From assembly GCA_004802725.1 (NCBI GenBank), contig SGPM01000007.1, forward strand, positions 1-64,000: 64,000 nucleotides of DNA, read 5' to 3'. The DNA is from Antrodiella citrinella (lineage: Eukaryota > Basidiomycota > Agaricomycetes > Polyporales > Steccherinaceae). The notes beneath the pieces are model-generated. The model did not search any database, was not told the origin of the DNA, and saw only the letters and a program-made list of their open reading frames with translations. Below are positions 24,768 through 36,250 of this stretch, one piece after another; position 1 is the stretch's first letter, and every line of letters begins with the position of its first letter. Both the position numbers and the translations under genes were made by a program.

Positions 24768-26646
24768 TTACGACTCGCCATCTGTTTTCTGTTTCTTCGC
24801 GGACCCAATAACAGGGACAGCAGCCCCTCGTACTCCCGTATCAGGACCACCATCAGGCTCGATAGCTCTTTTTCTCTTCTCGTTTCCATTGTTCGAGTCT
24901 GCAGATCCTGAGGGCTTCCCTGCGTCGTCTTTGCGGTCACGGTCGCCCCCTCTTCCACCGCCACGGCCTCTTCCACCACGTCCACCGCGTCCACGGTCAC
25001 CGCGCCCGCCACGACCTCCACGTCCACCGCGACCACGACCTCCACCTTCACTCCGCTGGGAGAACGAGATTGCTCGCTTAGCTGCGGACGTAGCGCGCTC
25101 GATTTCGAACTCTTTCTCAGTTTCCTCTGCATATCACCAAAAGTGGGTGAGATGATGCCGGAACACATGTCATAGGAAACGCACCATCCGGCACACTCCA
25201 GGTGACTTCTTTGGAGTTCAAGGTCTTGATATGTTCCTTAACATAGTCCACATCGTCTAGTGAGAGAGATTTGTCGAATCCAACCAGACCCCAGCTGTCA
25301 CCATTGGTGTATTTTACGAACGGTGCTCTCCCGAAACGCTCCTTCAAGGGAGTCTATACATCCAAGAGACAATCAGTCATGACCAAAGGATTAAGGCGAC
25401 ACATACGCTTACCTTGATCTCATCAAAGCCGACATCGTCACAACCCTCCCACTTGAGCGTAGCGCCTTTCACAAAGGGAATATCCTCTTTCTTCACGCTG
25501 CCACCGTCTTGTTCATAGACCCGGATCTTGGAGCCTAAGAATTCTAGCCAAACTTCCTTCTCGATCCTTCCTTTGCCTTTCTTATCCCTGTTGTCCCCAC
25601 CAGCCATTTCTCTGAAGGCGTTGAAGCCCTTACGAGTCGGACCGGCCATAGAGTCTCTTTTGTTGACAGCCGCCTTTCCGGACAGACCCTTCTCTTTGAT
25701 CTTCATGTCGCAGTACTCCTCTCTGTGTGGAAGGTCAGAGTGCGAATTGAAATCACATGCGAAAAGGCTGACTTGGTCATGATCAGGAGTTCTTTGCCTT
25801 CCCAGGTCGGCTTCGGGTCGGCTTTGAGGAACCTTTCGACCGCTGATAAGTCGTCAAACTCGACAAAAACAGAGCCCTACATATATATTCAGTTGTCTGG
25901 ACCAATTTCACAGTAGTTTGAACGCACCTTAAACTCCTTCGTAGTGTCTATGCGCCTCATGCGCACGGCATTGGTTCTACCATATTTATCGAAGAATATT
26001 TCCAGTCGTCGTTGAAGGCCTGGTACTTCTTCACCGAAACCTTTCTAATATGATATCTCAGTTGTGCCAGACAGGCGACCGACATGGATGCAACTCACTG
26101 CGTAGATACTCCTCTCAAACTGATTCTTTGGTTCTGTTACCTCCCTCTTCCTGCGAGCATTTTCTCCAGATTCATCAATCTCTAACTCTTGACTGATGTC
26201 CCGTAACGCCTGAATCAACCACTCTTTCCCGTTCGACTGGAATTCGCGCATGCGCTTGAACCCCGCCACGGTCGCCAACGGTACCCAATGCTCTGGGTTC
26301 GCTGTGTGCAGCGTCCACATGAACCTATGCATAGTCATCATTAGTCACTGAAAATGAAAAGTAGAGTTTGTCGATTCACCTATCATATGGTAAGTTCGAA
26401 TCGGCAAAGTAGAACTCCACTACAGAAGACATAGTATTGCCGTGTGAGTGTACGTACACCCCCAGCAAGAAATGAATACGAACTTTGTCTGGTGGCACGC
26501 AGTCTCTTTTCCTCTTCCGACTCGTCCATAATGGCATCCTCTGACGTCTCTGCCTTGTCTACCGCGAGCTCTGGTGCTTCTGGTGCGGGGGCTGTGACCG
26601 TAGAAGGCTCCGCGACTACTTCCGCTGTAGGTTCCGATGTGGCCAT
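24768..26646 (-). CDS. La protein homologue (Lhp1-like RNA chaperone)
   Basis: Binds the UUU-OH 3' ends of RNA polymerase III transcripts and helps tRNA maturation in the nucleus. Eight exons (26646-26484, 26419-26380, 26324-26099, 26044-25928, 25876-25773, 25722-25413, 25353-25185, 25126-24768) join in phase to 495 residues. An acidic Ala/Glu/Pro-rich N-terminus leads to the La motif (about 55-140: MEFYFADSNLPYDRFM, then WVPLATVAGFKRM). RRM1 follows (about 145-240: SIYAKGFG through GSVFVEFDDLSAVERFL). A second RRM-like domain (about 300-400: EVWLEFLGSKIRVYEQDG through WGLVGFDKSLS) and a long RGG-rich tail follow. The final residues are basic (AKKQKTDGES), a likely nuclear signal. Intron 1 uses the donor GTTCGT. 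Confidence 0.93.
24940..25065 (-). repeat. RGG repeats in the La tail
   Basis: Tandem GGRGG/RGR units in the coding sequence produce a purine/pyrimidine-skewed CCACC/CGACC repeat. RGG boxes bind RNA and are targets of arginine methylation. Confidence 0.8.
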
Positions 26647-28719
26647 GATGATAGTATAAAGACAAGAAAAGGTAAAGGTACGAGAAGACTACTGAACAAG
26701 TCGACTCTGAGTCTTGCCAGTGGCAGGGCAACTTTCCAAGTTGTCGTCCAAGTCGAATTCGAACCGTAAATTTCCAAGGAAGAGATTAGATTAGATGGTG
26801 CTAATCGTGATCTACCGGAACATGCCGCATTTTATCAGTTATAATAAGCGCTGCTCTTGTACGGTGGCGGCGGCGTCGAGGAGGACAACCGTCTTAAGCT
26901 TCATCTCTCCCGGTTTCAAATGACCATTCTGTGTGGTCAATACTAGTATATGTGAGCAATTTAGTCTGAAACGTGAATTCGTCTCACAGGACAGTCGTTG
27001 CCAACACGTTCATATTTTTCTGCAGCTCTGTGAACCTTTTGCCTGTAAATATGGCCTTGTTGTCATATTCTCGACACAGCATATAATCGCCGTCGGCTTC
27101 CATCTTGTGAATTGAGCGCTTTGCGAGCACATGTGCGCTAGATCCTGTACGGCTGTCGCGTGAATGACCGTTGGAACAGGGCCATTCGTCTCGGTGATGA
27201 GGATTCACCTGATGGCTATACTTGAGTAACGCATTACATCCTTATTCGCACGTCTTCTCCCTTTTTCTTTGCCACATTGCGATCAAAATTTGTGTTTACC
27301 AGCTCGCGTTTGACCTTGACTGTCATCGGCGGTCGACTTTGAGTAAACGGCGCTGAAGTTGCACACAGTCGAATAACAGACACGATTCGACAATCAATCA
27401 TCGCGCGGTCATTGTTCTCCATGAACGGGACGTGGTAGCTGAGCAATTTATTGCGGCCTAGCGAGGAGAGAAATGTGGTTCGGAACCAACATTCACTGGA
27501 AGCTCCTTGCAGTTTCGGCACGGCGGCACAGAGCCTGTCTGTGCCTTCCGATTATTCGGAGGCCTTTTCCGCCTTGACCTATCGAAGCGCTTGATTCGTT
27601 CTCCCTTTCAACGCAGTCATACAATGGTCATCATCGAAGAAACGGCGACATATGGATGCACCTAGATCTGGTCTATTCCATCATGTCCCACTCACTCTCA
27701 CGATTCGGTACATTTAGCCGACTTACTTCTGCCCTGGCCAAGTGACGAACATAGGTCTGATCGTATCTGGCGCGGCGTACGTTTATTGCCCTCCCATCTG
27801 CAACCCAATAAACTAATTTGTGTTGTCCTCTTCTCAGAGCGCGCAAGCTTGTGTGGGGCCACCAAGGTGTGGTGTCCAGTGCACTTTCCGTTCAACTGGA
27901 CAGAGTGCTTCTCTTGCGTGGGTCTGCCACTTCTGCCCAGGGACATGTAAGCTGTTGGTAAGCTCTTTGTAACGGTCATGCAACGTGTTAGTCCTTGCTT
28001 ACGCAGAATGACAGATTCATCTAGACGATCTTTCCAAAGTCAGAGTATGAAAAGACTCCGCGATTCCGTCGACTGTTGCCTGACCAGCTCAATACAGATA
28101 GTCGGCTTACCTGGCAGGCTATCTTCATACTACTCTCACACCATGTCCTGCTTACATTCACTGTCCTGGATACAGATTCTTCTATGCCTATCTATACCCG
28201 TTCGTCGTGTAAAGGTCTTGATTGAAGTTCATCGTCGCAGCGGAGGATTGTGTATCAAGATTCAAGTCTAGCCGAAGTAAGCACTCCGTACGAGCGGCTT
28301 TTCCTTCCCGCGAGACAAGCCCATGCAGACGCCAGGGAAGCAAGCGGCTTACATCCCATCGGAGCCTTCATGGAACCTTGCTGTCAAGATTCCAGGTGGT
28401 TGTGGCCGAGCCCCGAGACACTGGGATTCCTGACTACCTTCCTCATGAACCCATATCTTCGCGGCAGTGCCTCCACACATGATCACAGCTCGCCAACGAC
28501 TCAGGCGTTTCAACTTTGCGTTCCTCTCGATTCGGACATAATTTGACGGCGGCCTTTTTGTACGCGTTCGTACCGACCTTCCTGCATGCCTGGAATGCGC
28601 GTCTCGCGGTATACACCGATCTCTGGTGCGTCTGGTATATATATTATAGAAAGCGTTGCGGGAAAAACTTACCGACCCAAGACTCAGGTGTCTGCGCTGC
28701 TCACCTCCTAACAATCGAC
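26647..28719. other. Divergent promoter region, La / Zn2Cys6 factor
   Basis: 2.1 kb between two divergent starts. All open frames are short and unrecognisable. No tRNA or repeat seen. Confidence 0.5.
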
Positions 28720-31700
28720 ATGATCTCTACGATTGAGGAGGACCTCATGTTTGGTCAAGACTTTTCTATTTACGTCCAGTATCCTCCGTTGCCCGCCAAG
28801 GACTTACCAGCGACCTTCCACTATCCACCTCTCGGTAGTCCACTCAGCCAGGCGAGCGCATCTACGCGCTCATCCATGTCTCCGAATGAGGAAGAACTTT
28901 CTTCCACGCACTACTTCTCATCCACAAATTCAAATACTTGGAAACCCGCAGATGGTGAGATCTCCCCTATGACGCATGTCTTATGCAACTGAATTTGAGC
29001 ATCATATCATAGATATGGAGGTGTCTATGCTACAAGAAACACTCTCTGGCATCCCAGAGGACTTTCTACTCCGCGCAAGTGATCTTTACCCTCCGCTCAG
29101 CGCAACAACGTCTCGTGCTTCAACACCCATGTCTCATCGCTCTTCTGCCAAGGCATCTAAGGCAAAGCCAAGAAGCTCTAAGCTTCTCACTCGTCCCGGC
29201 TCTATCTCGTCTAATCGATCCAGCGTGGACGAAACCAATGCTCCAAGTGAAGGCGCCCCAACTAAACGTCGACGCGTTTCTCCCTCCATTCTGCCGAATG
29301 GACGACCCAACGGTGCATGCACGAGATGCAAGAAGTTGAAGGTAATCTCAATATCTTCCCTCTTGTAGACTTGTTGTCCTGATCGCAGTTACCAGATGAA
29401 GTGCAGTTTTGACGAAGGTGCTTCCGATTGCGCCCGGTGTACCGTCAATGGCCACGAATGCGTCGTTTTGGGACGTAAACCTCGGTCTCCTGGGTACGTG
29501 TCATGTTGTATAGATGTGCTTTCTTCCCACTCACGTTCAATGAAGGTTACGCGAAGTGCTGCAAAAGCAGATTCGCGAAAAGGACGCGCAGATAGACGAG
29601 TTGCTCAGCCAGATGAACCCTACACCATCTCTGGCTACTCCGCTCTCGATCATCCCGTCACGGTTGGCCCTGACCGACTCCCAGAGATTTACGTATCGAG
29701 ATGCATTGGCATGGCTTGAGAAGGCTCAGTCATGTTCGAAGAGCGACATGAAGGCGAAGATAGATGTCTCTTTCCTCGAGGACGGTTCGGATAGCGATCT
29801 GGACAGCGATGACAACATGTCATTGGACGATGACTTGCAATCCTCGTCCAGCTCCTCCACTCAATTTACCTCCCTACCCGGTGCCTCGGCTCCTGCTGGT
29901 GTGCTGGCAGCGGTAGCATTGGAAAGCCGCCATCGTGCACATGCGACAACGGATATGCCTCCGCATCTTGAAGGGTTAGAGCCTTCTCAAGACTTGAAAA
30001 TCGAAGGTGGTATTGGCAGCAAGGCTTATTTTCAACCTGGTACGTTTCAAATGTGACAGCGGGTCAGCAATCTGACTCTTCTTTGCAGGCCCTTCCGCCA
30101 ACCTTGACCTTCGCCGGCTTATCATCGAGCGGCAAGCTGCTCCTGACATCCTGTTGTCTGGACTCGTGACCTGTGAGGACGTCGGAATCCTCTTCGACCT
30201 GTACGTTTGTTCTTCTGGACTTTCGTATCGTGTCTGATCGTTCGCCTATCAGATACTTCAAGTGGATTAACGTATGTCCAGTGATCCACACCCCTATTCT
30301 AGATGCTGAATTATATGGCCGTAGCCTTTCATACCTGTTCTCGATGAGAACATTCACACGCCGGCAGCAGTTTTGGGAAGATGTCCTTTCCTCTTCACAG
30401 TTGGTCAGTGTTCCTGGGCAGAATATCCTGGATGGCACGATTGATTTGAATTGTTCCACAGTCTGCGCACTTGCGTCGAGATATTACGATGCGAAACCGG
30501 AGATGTATGGAGTAGCCTTGCATCTAGCGAAAGCTGCGGCCGCTAATGCCTTTCTGGATGGATGGAAGACCATAGAGATGTGCCAAGCGTACATCCTACT
30601 GGGTGCTTACATCCCGCCAGCTCGAAGGTGGGAAGAGGATCGCTATTGGTTCTTCACAGGAATCGCCTTCCGGTGAGTCCTTATTCCGATCGACGGTCTT
30701 CAGTGGCTCATTTGTTTTTGAAAGACTCGGGATTGAATTGAATTTGAACCGCATGCCAACCACCATGCCGACAGACGAGCGCAACGAGCGCGAGCTGCTG
30801 AATAGACTCCGCACCTGGATCATCTGCTACATTATGGACCGGTGTATATGTGTCAATTTGGGTAAACCGTTCATGGTCCCCGAGGACGAGGTACGCCGAC
30901 TTACTCAACGCAAACCGCAGTTGCTGACAGCTGCGTAGATCATTCGCAGTGCTGCGACGAAGTTCCTAGGCTTCAAGTTTCAGCATGCGGGGGACGCCTA
31001 TTTGGTTTCTCTGGTAGAAGTTCTCCGTATCATCACGCGTTTCGCAGAGGTGCTGGGCCCTGTTATGGACGGTCATCAAGATCTCTCTGCAATGGCAAGC
31101 GGTTTGCACTCTTCTTTGAAAGTTGAATTGCAGTCTAACACAGGAAACAACAGGGTGTTGATCTCGGTACAATGCATAAAGTCATCGACGACGAGCTGAC
31201 TTCCTGGAGAAACGTCGCAGTTCAGCGCAGCGAGAACGAGGTCAATCGTGGAGAACCAGCGCATGTTATGCAGACAGCGCTGATGCACTCGTGAGTGATT
31301 ATTTTGCCGCTCGGTTCCTCCTCAATTGACCTGACGCTGGTTAGTGTTTTCCAATACTGTCGTCTGGTCATTTTCTCAGCGGGCCTTCAGCAAGTAGTGA
31401 AAATGGGCGCTCTGAAAGATGATACGTTATTTTTCACCGGCGTATGTCCACTTTCATGCTATTCCTTTCTTCGCAAAAATTGACAACCGCGGTTCAGTGT
31501 TTACAAGCGTCTTCGTCTGTTCTCAATCTGATGATTGACGGTCTGATCCCCACCGGGTTCATTCGTCACTGCCCTGAGCAAGTGTTCTCATTAACTGCTT
31601 TCGCTACGGTAGTACTTCTCAAGGTAACTGATTTTCTCACAAAACCGCAAGAATTTTTACTAATCTTCTCCTCCAGTGTTTACGCCGCGAATTCTCCACG

Positions 31701-32132
31701 AAACTTGATCTCAGTCAAGAAGACCGCATCATAAACCTTGTCAAGCGACTAATCAGTCTTCTCGACGAGGATCCCGACCGCGCGGATGAGCAGAGGATCA
31801 CAAGGCGATATTCGCGCTTCGTGCAGCACATCCTCGACGCACACATCGCTGACCTGCAGAGACGACGAGCGAAGCCGGTGTCCGACGGAGCTCCAGTCAC
31901 TCAGATTACTTCTCCGTGCGCTCCAGCCCTGATGGAGACGGAGGAGGAAGCTGAAATCCAGGCTGATGTTCGACTTCAAGCGCTGCCTACTCCTTGGGAA
32001 GAGATGTTCCCCACTCAAAATCTTGAACAGAGCTCTCCATTTATGGGAGTCATGGAAGCGGACTATATGTCGCTTTTATCACTGCCGGATGACGACCCGA
32101 TCTGGTTCAGCAACTTCAACGGACAATTTTAA
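28720..32132 (+). CDS. Zn2Cys6 fungal-specific transcription factor
   Basis: Nuclear DNA-binding regulator. Fourteen exons are supported: 28720-28954, 29013-29341, 29396-29493, 29546-30039, 30089-30200, 30253-30271, 30325-30403, 30462-30672, 30725-30890, 30939-31101, about 31155-31290, 31345-31441, 31498-31623 and 31677-32132, giving about 906 residues. The binuclear cluster C-x2-C-x6-C-x8-C-x2-C-x6-C begins at about residue 181 (ACTRCKKLK, MKCSFDEG) and is split by intron 2. A short coiled coil follows (REVLQKQIREKDAQIDELL). The fungal-specific middle homology domain is clear: INPFIPVLDENIHTP, RCPFLFTVVCALASRYY, ARRWEEDRYWFFTGIAFRLG. Exon 6 is only 19 nt. The join from exon 10 to 11 works only if one G at 31153-31155 is ignored, or if a weaker upstream donor is used; see findings. 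The target genes are unknown. Confidence 0.88.
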
Positions 32133-32327
32133 TTCATTTATCATCTTAATATTCACTTCAGGCTGCATTGTTCTCTCTGGGATTTTTTGGGTACTTGTAT
32201 TGAACGCGGACATTTTCTGGGGTCCGATACAGTATATTCTAGGAATTGTTATCGGTATAGTGCACTCTGTACTACTAATTGGCGGCAGGTACACGTGAGA
32301 CGAATAACAATGACTTCCGTTGGGAGC

Positions 32328-34677
32328 CTACTTTCTGGCTCGTGCAAACAACTCCCTAGTTGCCTTGAACACTGCACGTGAGGCTTCCACCGAATCCAAA
32401 GAATGGTTGTCCTCTTTAAAAGTCAACATCTTGATATCTTTCTTGCGCCCCTTCAACGCATGGTAGTATGCCTTGCCTTGTGCATTCGCAACACGGGCGT
32501 CCTTCTCGCCAATGTTCAACAAGATCGGCACGTCGGACGATACCTGGTCGACGTAGTTGATGGGAGACATCTTGTAGAGTTTGGCGTACATGTCCGGCGT
32601 GACGAGGGATGTAGGGGTGTACTTGAAGCCCGATTCTTCGTAATACCAGTCTGGAATGTCTGTGCCCGATACGTCTCCCAAATGGATGACTGGATTACCG
32701 ATGGACGCGGCCTTGAAGGTGACCGGGTATTGACCAAGGACTGAATTTCCGTCAGCCATAGACAGCAGTAGATGTTAAAGAGCCACAACTCACGATGGGC
32801 CAGAATGAAGCCACCATGGCTGCCACCTGAGAGGAACAGCTCGTCGCCAGCAATTCCCATATGCTTCAAGAGCAATGCAGCTTGAAGGCAGTCCTTTACT
32901 TCGATATCTCCGATATTGCCTAACAATTTCCTGACATATTTGTCTCCGTAACCGACAGAGCCGGTGTAATTAGGGGCAGAGACGACATCTGAGGTGGGGC
33001 GATGTTAGTCAAAGACATCACTCGTGACGGATTGGCTTACAGCCTTCCAATGCTAGAGCGATACCGACTGGACTGAACGCGGTCGTGGAGGACCCATGCG
33101 GCCCGCCGTGAATGAGATTGACAGAGGGTAATGGTGTCTGCTTGTCCTTGCCCCTTAAGACAATGGTTTCCGTTGGATAACGATCCTTGACCGGGATGAC
33201 CGAAAGGTCAAGCGAAGCCACCCGTGTCTGCACTGGTAAAAAACACGTGAAGTCAACTAGTGTCAACCAACATGCACAATAAATACTTACGCTCAACGGA
33301 TAAAGTGGATTTGAGGATCGTTGTCCAGTTGGCCTGCAGGTCTGACCCGATACGACCGAGAAGCAGTTCTGGAGGAGACGTCAGGGAGCTGCGTGTACAC
33401 GTCAACTGAGAGCCGCCATCAGTTGCCAGTACCATCCAGCTGTACAATTTGCCGTCATCTGACGTCAACTCAGTGACGTTACCATCCTTCAACCGCACCA
33501 AAATAACGGTAGATCGCGATCGCCAGACGGAATTTGACACGACGTAGGCTTCGCCGTCAACGACGAGGAAGGGATCAGCGGGAAGAGTGACCGTGTATAG
33601 ACCAGGGAATTCGCCGTCTTTGGGATCTTCTACTACGGAGACGGTAGCGACCGCTTTTCCGGTAGCCAACTCTACGACATGCAGTGTAGAGCACGATGCA
33701 TGAGGGCCACCAACGGAGTTCGCAATGTAGACTAGGAGAGATGATGCCCCATTCGTGTGCAGAACGCGCGGGCATCGGCAGGATATATCGGGGGATGTCA
33801 ATCCAGCGAATGAGCATTGGATGTCGGACTCATCCTTGGAGATTTCTGGAGGAAGGGATATGCTGTACACACCGGCGATACGGTTGGGACAATGTTTGAC
33901 TCCAAGCAGCTTGTGATCTTCGGTATACGCATACCCTATCACCAATAGCTGATCTTTGCTCGAGAACACCGGCTGGGTAAAAAGAAGGGGTCCAACGAGT
34001 GAACTGGTCGGACGCAGAGCCTTCGCGGATGGTTTGCCGGTACCCCATTTGAAGAGGTACAAACCGGGGGATTTCTTTCCGGGGTAGCCTTCTCCCAACG
34101 GGGGAACAAAGTCGTATTTGATGCCCTTGTCATCGCTCGCTTTGTCTTCCGCGGTGTACACCAACACATCCTCCTCCGGAGAGAATGATACAAGTGAGAA
34201 TATATCTGTTCGTGGTAGTAAACGCATGCATGATGCTGTTGCATACAATCAAATAATTACCATCATTGTAGAATGCCTCATGTAGTTTGGTCACTTCGAG
34301 AGATGCTTCAAGCTTATTGTCGACCCATATCTCGACAAAGCGCTTTGTTGCTCCAGCTTCATTAGCTTCACGAAAGGCGGCTAAACGTTTGCCGGAAGGG
34401 GAGACCGTGGACAAGACGATGTTCGAAGAATCCGGAGCGAAAGTTGAGAACACCGCGTCTCCGGCCACAACATAGGTGGTGGTGCTCGCTCTGTAGCAAT
34501 CCCTGTCGAAGTCCCGGAATCTGCTGAGTACTCGGAGCACTGTACAACGATGATCGATCGTGAGGGTGCGGTATTTGATCAGTGACGATTGCTCGTACCA
34601 TTTTTCGATTGGAACTGAGCAGAAGCATATATTGGTACGCGTGCAAGCTCGAGGAAGACATCGAGAGGGTCGGCCAT
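32328..34677 (-). CDS. Acylaminoacyl-peptidase (S9 prolyl oligopeptidase family)
   Basis: Cytosolic serine peptidase that removes N-acylated residues from peptides. Six exons (34677-34599, 34539-34261, 34205-33291, 33232-33041, 32988-32794, 32740-32328) join in phase to 690 residues, close to the usual size. The N-terminal part is the beta-propeller (STVSPSGKRLAAFRE, SFSPEEDVLVYTAED). The C-terminal alpha/beta-hydrolase domain has the oxyanion-loop motif LIHGGPHG, YTGSVGYG, the nucleophile elbow SGGSHGG with Ser at about 545, Asp in GEKDARV and His in KEDNHSLD. It has no signal peptide. It starts 618 bases from the divergent CHZ1-like gene. Confidence 0.93.
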
Positions 34678-35295
34678 GATCGTTGTTGTGCGCGTTGGAG
34701 TCTGTGGTTGGATGTCTTAGTCGTTTTCAAGATGGGCCTCACTGAGTCGACGTTGAACCCCGAATTAGTCGCTGAACAGTCAACGGATCGAACGATGAGA
34801 ACGTACCTAGGTGGACCGCGTGCACTCTGTGGTTTTCACAATGAGAGATCGGAGACTTTAAGGAATATTGCAGTCACTCGCCTTCTCTATAAACCTTGCG
34901 GACAAATAGACATATGTAGATATACTGGGCGTGATCGATTCTGCAATATTATAAAAGGATTTGTTTGCAAATGGGGGTTCGGAATAAGAAAAATACGCTG
35001 CAAGCACAAGTTTCACCTGCATCTGTGGAGTATGCAACACCGGCACAGTACATTGAAAAAGTTATCATTGGTGACACTGGAGTTGCGGACGTGTCAGACG
35101 AGGTCAGACGTTGAACGATGGGATCTAGCAGGACAAAATATTTTGAAAATATTTACATCCAATAAGTAGCGATATCCAATTTGATTAAAGATGACATAAC
35201 CATATATAGCAGACACCGGAGCCGCTGAGTCGGTGACAGCGATTCAACTTACTAGTGATATCCGAGTGATATCCTTCGTCACCTTACTAGCAGCT
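34678..35295. other. Divergent promoter, acylaminoacyl-peptidase / CHZ1-like
   Basis: 618 bases between two divergent ATGs. No TATA box at a convincing distance and no other gene seen. Confidence 0.5.
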
Positions 35296-35947
35296 ATGTC
35301 TTCACGGTCTAAGAGAAGAGCGGAAGAACCTGTCAAGAAAAGCAAAAGCAAAAAGTAAGAGTTCATTCGAAGGCCTAGGCTTTTTCGTCGTCGCGATGGT
35401 CGAACCTGAGCTTTGTCCTGACTCTTAGAGCCAAACGTGACGAGTCGTCTGAGGACTTTGACGATTCAGATGCTGGTTCAGACGATGACTTTGATGGTGA
35501 GAGTTGTTCTAGCTTGATATTCGTCCCGACCGGTTTGAATGAACCAACGAGAATTTATGAACAGAGGAGTTGAAGGCGTTGGCTGAGGATAGCTCCAACA
35601 TCATCACTTCGGGACGCAGGACCCGTGGCGTTCGTATAGATTATACGAAGGTGCCCGGGTTCAAGGACGATGATGACGACGACGACGAGGAAGAAGAGGA
35701 GGCCCCCAAGAAGCGGAGTACCAGAGCCAAACCTGCCGCAAAGGAGAAGCCGTCGTCCTCATCTCGTAAACCCACGAAGAAGCCAGAACCAGAGCCAAAG
35801 GCAAAATCCAAGCCCGCGAGTTCTGCATCCGGGAGCAAGCCCAAGAAGCGTGTCATCCTGGATGACGATGAGGAAGAGGAAGAGGAAGAAACAAAGGCAA
35901 AGGATGTGGCTGAGGAAGGTGACGATGAAGACGAAGACGACGATTAG
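35296..35947 (+). CDS. CHZ1-like histone H2A.Z chaperone
   Basis: Three exons (35296-35354, 35429-35496, 35565-35947) join in phase to 169 residues. The layout is: a short basic start, an acidic Ser/Asp segment, the motif SSNIITSGRRTRGVRIDY at about 55-72, then alternating acidic runs and Lys/Pro/Ser-rich stretches, ending in a run of Asp. The NII-S/T-GRRTRG-x-x-I-D core is the CHZ motif, known from Chz1 of yeasts, which binds H2A.Z-H2B dimers and delivers them to the SWR1 complex. The length and the surrounding acidic disorder also fit. With so little ordered sequence, another acidic nuclear protein cannot be excluded. Confidence 0.7.
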
Positions 35948-36250
35948 CCGGGTAGCGAGGAGCGAGTCTCGTGAAGACTAGGAAGTATTTTTGTACTTGT
36001 AAGCGCGGTTTGGACGGGGATTGTTGTTTTCATCGATGTATTGCACGAGTTCTATGGGTCGTTGAGTCCTGGGCCATCGAGGCAATTATCACCCATTCGA
36101 TACTTAGAAAATCCAGAATTCCATGCAAAAACGGCTAGAACCTACAAGTACTATCGTACAAGATCAGACATGCTACATCTTGAACTCCGAGCGAGCGTAT
36201 GTCCGTACGCCGTCATAAACTTTAGCTAGCATGGGCGGTAATACCATGAA
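35948..36250. other. Convergent intergenic region
   Basis: 303 bases between the 3' ends of the CHZ1-like and acyl-CoA oxidase genes; nothing else seen. Confidence 0.5.

Noticed and set aside
24940..25065. CRISPR-like or satellite repeat
   Set aside because: The repeat is coding RGG sequence in the La gene, in frame throughout.
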